Positions 61,203 through 64,000 of a stretch of DNA of 64,000 nucleotides are shown here, one piece after another. The DNA comes from an uncultured Lachnospiraceae bacterium (GTDB lineage Bacteria > Bacillota > Clostridia > Lachnospirales > Lachnospiraceae), in contig CABSCP010000025.1 in the NCBI GenBank assembly GCA_902476265.1, forward strand, positions 5,001 to 69,000, in the 5' to 3' direction. The notes under the pieces are model-generated. The model was given only the letters and a program-made list of their open reading frames with translations. It made no database searches and was not told where the DNA came from. Position numbers and translations under genes: made by a program. Every line of letters starts with the position of its first letter. Position 1 is the stretch's first letter.

Positions 61203-62353
61203 TGGCAGCTTTTCAAACCGGAACCTACCGGAATGTGTTCGCAGAATGCGGGCACAGTGAGGAGGAAATTACAAAAAGACTGGAAGAGATTTTCAGGACC
61301 GTTTTTTATGGCGGTGAAAACGGGTTCTACCACGAAGCCGGAGCGGATATGGGCTATCTGACCGATACCGGAAATGATGATGTCCGCACGGAAGGCATGT
61401 CCTACGGTATGATGATGTGCGTACAGCTGAATAAAAAAGAAGAATTTGACCGCATCTGGAAGTGGGCGAAAACTTATATGTATATGGAAGAGGGCGAAAA
61501 CGCGGGTTATTTTGCCTGGTCCTGTCAGAGAAACGGGGAAAAGAATGCCTATGGCCCTGCGCCGGACGGAGAAGAGTTTTTTGCCATGGCCCTGTTCTTT
61601 GCCGCCCACCGCTGGGGCGAGGGGGAAGGCATCTATGCTTATGCAAAACAGGCCAGGCAGATTCTGTCGGACTGCATCCACAAGGGAGAAAAGCCGGGCA
61701 CCGGAGCTGCCATGTGGAACCGGGAAAATAAGCAGATTTTATTCGTGCCGGGGTGTCCTTATACGGACCCTTCTTATCATCTGCCTCACTTCTATGAACT
61801 GTTTGCGTTATGGGCCAATGAAGAAGACCGGGAATTCTGGAAACAGGCGGCGGCCGCCAGCAGAACGTATCTGGCGAAAGCCTGCCATCCTGTGACCGGT
61901 TTGAACCCGGAGTACGGTGAATTTGACGGCAGCCCCATGGATCAGGAACTGCCCTGGGGCGGAAAACACAACCTGTTTTACAGCGATGCCTATCGGACGG
62001 CAGCAAACATCGGGCTGGACAGGGAGTGGTTTGACAGGGATGCCGGACACTACAGCGCGCCCCTGCGGCAGATGCGGTTTCTGGGAACCGATCTGGAGGC
62101 GGCAAGATGCGTCTTTACGGTAGACGGCAATCCTGTGGAGCAGAACGTGCTGCATCCGCTGGGCCTTGTGGCAACCACCGCCCAGAGCGCTCTGGCTGTG
62201 AAAAATGACGGCTCACAGGACTGGGAAACGGCGGTCAGGTGGGTGGAATGGTTCTGGAACCAGCCCCTGCGTCTGGGAGAAAGAAGATACTATGACAACT
62301 GCCTGTATCTGTTCGCCTTTCTGGCGCTTTCCGGAAATTACAGAATCTGGTAA
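61202..62353 (+). CDS. GH8 reducing-end xylose-releasing exo-oligoxylanase (Rex-like)
   Basis: The 383-residue cytosolic enzyme removes xylose from the reducing end of xylo-oligosaccharides by inversion. The (alpha/alpha)6 domain shows the acid E in DVRTEGMSYGMMM, the segment PDGEEFFAMAL and the likely base D in FYSDAYRTAANI, as in Rex enzymes. ATG 61202 follows AGGAGG and overlaps the permease stop; a longer frame from 61136 lies inside the permease gene. This gene identifies the second locus as xylo-oligosaccharide specific. Confidence 0.9.
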   Translation: MAAFQTGTYRNVFAECGHSEEEITKRLEEIFRTVFYGGENGFYHEAGADMGYLTDTGNDDVRTEGMSYGMMMCVQLNKKEEFDRIWKWAKTYMYMEEGENAGYFAWSCQRNGEKNAYGPAPDGEEFFAMALFFAAHRWGEGEGIYAYAKQARQILSDCIHKGEKPGTGAAMWNRENKQILFVPGCPYTDPSYHLPHFYELFALWANEEDREFWKQAAAASRTYLAKACHPVTGLNPEYGEFDGSPMDQELPWGGKHNLFYSDAYRTAANIGLDREWFDRDAGHYSAPLRQMRFLGTDLEAARCVFTVDGNPVEQNVLHPLGLVATTAQSALAVKNDGSQDWETAVRWVEWFWNQPLRLGERRYYDNCLYLFAFLALSGNYRIW

Positions 62354-62354
62354 A

Positions 62355-62382
62355 AACAGCCCCCGTTTCGGCGGGGGCTGTC
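62355..62382 (+). other. GC-rich hairpin after the GH8 gene
   Basis: ACAGCCCCCG and CGGGGGCTGT pair around a short loop. No T-run follows, so read-through into the next GH43 gene is expected; it may stabilise the upstream mRNA. Confidence 0.5.
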
Positions 62383-62461
62383 AATGTCCGGTAAGAAAAA
62401 GGCGGTAAAAATCCAGGAGCTTTGAAGCTGTGAACAAAGCAGAAAAAAAGGAGTACTGACA

Positions 62462-63883
62462 ATGGGAAAAACAAAGCAGGCATTCAATCCATACCTCCCG
62501 TCCTGGGAATATATTCCGGACGGAGAGCCTTATGTATTTGACGGGAGAGTTTATGTTTACGGTTCCCACGATTTTTTCAGAGGAAACGCATACTGTCTGG
62601 GAGATTATGTGTGCTGGTCCGCGCCCACAGACGATTTGGGCAACTGGCGGTATGAAGGGGTGATATATAAAAAGACCCAGGACCCGCTCAATCCGGACGG
62701 TTCCATGTGCCTTTATGCGCCGGATGTGACGGTGGGGCCGGACGGCAGATATTATCTGTATTATGTTCTGGATAAGGTTCCGGTGGTCTCTGTGGCAGTG
62801 TGTGATACGCCTGCCGGCTCTTATGAATTTTACGGATATGTGCATTATCCGGACGGCATAAGGCTGGGGGAGAGAGAAGGGGATGAACCCCAGTTTGACC
62901 CCGGCGTGCTGACGGAAGGGGACAGGACTTATCTGTATACTGGATTCTGCCCGGTGGGGGATCGGTCGAGGAGCGGTTCCATGGGAACCGTTCTGGGGGC
63001 AGATATGCTGACGGTTGAGGAGGCGCCGGTGATTGTGACACCCAGCCAACCCTACAGCAAGGGCAGCGGATTTGAAGGACATGAGTTTTTTGAAGCGCCG
63101 TCCATCCGGAAAAGAGGGGATACCTACTACTTCATCTATTCCTCCGTTTTGATGCATGAACTCTGTTATGCAACCAGTAAAAATCCCATGGGCGGATTTC
63201 GGTTTGGCGGTGTGATCGTCAGCAATTGTGACTTACACATTGATTCTTACAAGCCGGCAGAAAAGCCCATGTACTACGGAGGGAATAATCACGGCAGCAT
63301 CGTGGAAATTGAAGGAGACTGGTATATTTTTTATCACCGGCATACGGAAGGCATCAACTTCTGCAGGCAGGGCTGTATGGAACAGATTCATTTTACCAAA
63401 GAGGGCAGGATCCCACAGGTGGAGATGACTTCCTGCGGCGGCAATCACGGTCCCCTTGACGGGAAGGGAGAGTATGCCGCATATCTTGCATGTAATCTTT
63501 TTTGCAAAACGGAAGCGATCTATACGGGAGAAGCGGCCTTTTGGATGGATAACCGTTTCCCCAAAATCACACAGGACGGCAGGGACGGCGATGAATACGC
63601 CGGTTATATTGCGAACATGAGGGACGGAGCCACTGCGGGATTCAAATATTTTGACTGTCGGGGCATAAAGAATGTGTCTATCAGAGTGCGCGGATACTGC
63701 AGCGGCGCTTTTCATGTGAAAACCTCCTGGGACGGGCCGTCACTGGGAATGATTCCGGTGGGATTCTCCAATATCTGGAAGGAGTACAGCGCGGACATTT
63801 CCATTCCCGACGGCATACAGGCCCTGTATTTTGAATATAGAGGAGAGGGCGGCGCAAGCCTGGCATCCTTTGAACTGAAATGA
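62462..63883 (+). CDS. GH43 enzyme with CBM6-like C-terminal domain
   Basis: The 473-residue protein has a five-bladed propeller with a D in YGSHDFF, the modulating D in YAPDVTVGPDG and the acid E in FFEAPSIRKRG, then from about residue 335 a beta-sandwich resembling a CBM6 module. The layout suits an alpha-arabinofuranosidase or beta-xylosidase that trims branched xylo-oligosaccharides. AAAAAGGAG precedes ATG 62462. There is no signal peptide. It closes the xylan locus. Confidence 0.85.
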   Translation: MGKTKQAFNPYLPSWEYIPDGEPYVFDGRVYVYGSHDFFRGNAYCLGDYVCWSAPTDDLGNWRYEGVIYKKTQDPLNPDGSMCLYAPDVTVGPDGRYYLYYVLDKVPVVSVAVCDTPAGSYEFYGYVHYPDGIRLGEREGDEPQFDPGVLTEGDRTYLYTGFCPVGDRSRSGSMGTVLGADMLTVEEAPVIVTPSQPYSKGSGFEGHEFFEAPSIRKRGDTYYFIYSSVLMHELCYATSKNPMGGFRFGGVIVSNCDLHIDSYKPAEKPMYYGGNNHGSIVEIEGDWYIFYHRHTEGINFCRQGCMEQIHFTKEGRIPQVEMTSCGGNHGPLDGKGEYAAYLACNLFCKTEAIYTGEAAFWMDNRFPKITQDGRDGDEYAGYIANMRDGATAGFKYFDCRGIKNVSIRVRGYCSGAFHVKTSWDGPSLGMIPVGFSNIWKEYSADISIPDGIQALYFEYRGEGGASLASFELK

Positions 63884-63903
63884 CGCAAAAGACAAAAAAA
63901 CAG

Positions 63904-63945
63904 GTAAAAAGGGCGGGGGATGGCGGGGGCCGTCCCCCTTTTTAC
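63904..63945 (+). terminator. Terminator of the xylan locus
   Basis: GTAAAAAGGG plus GGGGA pairs with TCCCCCTTTTTAC across a GC-rich loop; the T-run is part of the right arm. Confidence 0.6.
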
Positions 63946-63948
63946 GTA

Positions 63949-64000
63949 TGACGGGCATGCCGTCAGTCTGTGGTGAAAGTCCACAAGGGGCGTAGTTGCC
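63949..64000 (+). other. Possible 5' part of a group II intron
   Basis: TGACGGGCATGCCGTCA forms a hairpin, followed by CTGTGGTGAAAGTCCACAAG and GGGCGTAGTTG. The stem GTGG-TGAAAGT-CCAC followed by GGGGCGTAG resembles domain I of LtrA-type bacterial group II introns as I remember them. The window ends here, so neither the rest of the RNA nor the reverse transcriptase gene can be seen. Confidence 0.4.

Noticed and set aside
62355..62382. Terminator between GH8 and the last GH43 gene
   Set aside because: The stem is strong but no T-run follows.
1..64000. rRNA, tRNA or known riboswitch genes
   Set aside because: None of their conserved cores was recognised on either strand by eye.

Overview
The window looks like chromosomal DNA of an anaerobic gut Clostridia, most probably Lachnospiraceae. 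This rests on the GGGtGRT/Fe-S scaffold gene pair, Firmicutes-type promoters and strong AGGAGG ribosome sites, YesM/YesN regulation, and dense carbohydrate-use clusters whose ABC importers lack their own ATPase. Genus cannot be fixed from the sequence alone.

Layout. (1) 1-3.1 kb: end of an ABC importer of the COG4120/COG1101 type, then the GGGtGRT pair. (2) 3.1-4.1 kb: an AT-rich scar with a broken RelA/SpoT-like gene and a small DUF6718-like gene, closed by a second copy of the GGGtGRT gene's 3' tail and terminator. (3) 4.4-6.25 kb: a winged-helix regulator and an MFS exporter. (4) 6.3-9.8 kb, minus strand: two near-identical DeoR regulators and a sulfatase. (5) 10-11.8 kb: a tandem metallo-beta-lactamase-fold protein divergent from the second DeoR. 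(6) 12.2-50.1 kb: a 38-kb, all-plus-strand glycan locus. It holds a lipoprotein plus two permeases, a racemase-like protein, FGGY kinase, class II aldolase, four GH38 alpha-mannosidases (one frameshifted), one exported six-hairpin putative glycosidase, DUF1537 kinase, SIS and ROK sugar-phosphate proteins, two GH2 beta-mannosidase-like enzymes, two GH36-type alpha-galactosidase-like enzymes, a fuculose-type aldolase, a sulfatase, a GH13_18 phosphorylase, a MATE transporter and NagA. (7) 50.1-52.1 kb: gene fragments, a copied GH2 tail and an AT-rich membrane protein. (8) 52.2-63.9 kb: a xylo-oligosaccharide locus with two GH43 enzymes, YesM/YesN, a second lipoprotein with LplB/LplC-type permeases, and a GH8 exo-oligoxylanase.

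Reading of function. Small glycans or heterosides rich in mannose, galactose and possibly sulfate are imported by the first ABC system and trimmed in the cytoplasm, since almost all hydrolases lack signal peptides. The kinases, isomerase-like protein and two aldolases then process the released sugars or sugar acids. Host N-glycan fragments and red-algal heterosides are both compatible substrates. The second locus is a standard two-component-controlled xylo-oligosaccharide import and degradation set.

Unusual points: an interspersed palindromic repeat with three copies, one inserted in frame inside the MATE gene; two places where a gene's 3' tail is duplicated downstream next to rearranged DNA; an exported glycosidase-like protein of unclear family; a frameshifted GH38; and a possible group II intron start at the right edge.
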